A DNA stretch of 6,551 nt from Planctomycetota bacterium. Its GTDB lineage: Bacteria; Planctomycetota; Planctomycetia; Planctomycetales; Planctomycetaceae. The stretch lies in the NCBI GenBank assembly GCA_023429275.1, contig JAEYWB010000576.1, positions 1-6,551 on the forward strand, written 5' to 3'. This document shows, one piece after another, positions 6,548 through 6,551 of this stretch. The translations under genes were made by a program, and so were the position numbers. Under the pieces are notes generated by a model that was given only the letters and a program-made list of their open reading frames with translations, did not search any database and was not told the origin of the DNA. Positions within the stretch are counted from its first letter, which is position 1, and each line of letters opens with the position of its first letter.

Positions 6548-6551
6548 CGAT

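Noticed and set aside
1..6551. CRISPR arrays, insertion sequences, tRNA/rRNA genes and strong terminators
   Set aside because: I saw no regularly spaced repeats, no transposase or inverted terminal repeats, no cloverleaf-like sequence, and no GC-rich hairpin followed by a T run in any intergenic gap.

Overview
The window is a high-GC bacterial segment (for example 38 of 60 bases are G or C at 3001-3060). It holds five consecutive genes, all on the minus strand, so transcription runs from high to low coordinates. The organism is most likely a Planctomycetota or similar high-GC Gram-negative bacterium. That is an inference from base composition, the bacterial GYF_2 (DUF4339) domains, weak Shine-Dalgarno sequences, and an ExbD-type protein beginning with an 'F-Q-D-I-I-T-S-V-S-G' membrane helix. 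No rRNA, tRNA or taxonomic marker is present.

Layout in order of transcription: (1) 6547-5306, a soluble 413-residue protein of unknown family with clearly lower GC than the rest; (2) 5258-2280, a 992-residue, largely helical protein with one central membrane helix; (3) 2201-1236, a 321-residue protein with two N-terminal GYF_2 domains, one membrane helix and a helical C-terminal domain; (4) 1210-353, a 285-residue MotA/TolQ/ExbB-family proton-channel subunit with four predicted membrane helices; (5) 328-1, the N-terminal part of an ExbD/MotB-like partner with one membrane helix and a following coiled coil, running off the left end. Gaps are 47, 78, 25 and 24 bases, with no terminator-like hairpin, which fits one operon. 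There is no stretch over 300 bases without a gene.

The last two genes probably form a proton-driven stator-like motor in the inner membrane. The 992-residue and GYF proteins each have one membrane helix with basic residues on its N-terminal side, so both are predicted N-in, C-out. They could join cytoplasmic recognition modules to periplasmic helical domains around the channel. The soluble first protein could be a cytoplasmic partner, sensor or effector. No TonB, TolA, Pal, OmpA-type anchor or flagellar gene is visible, so this does not look like a standard Ton, Tol or flagellar locus. I recognise no named system with this gene set. The function is unknown, and the left end of the operon lies outside the window.
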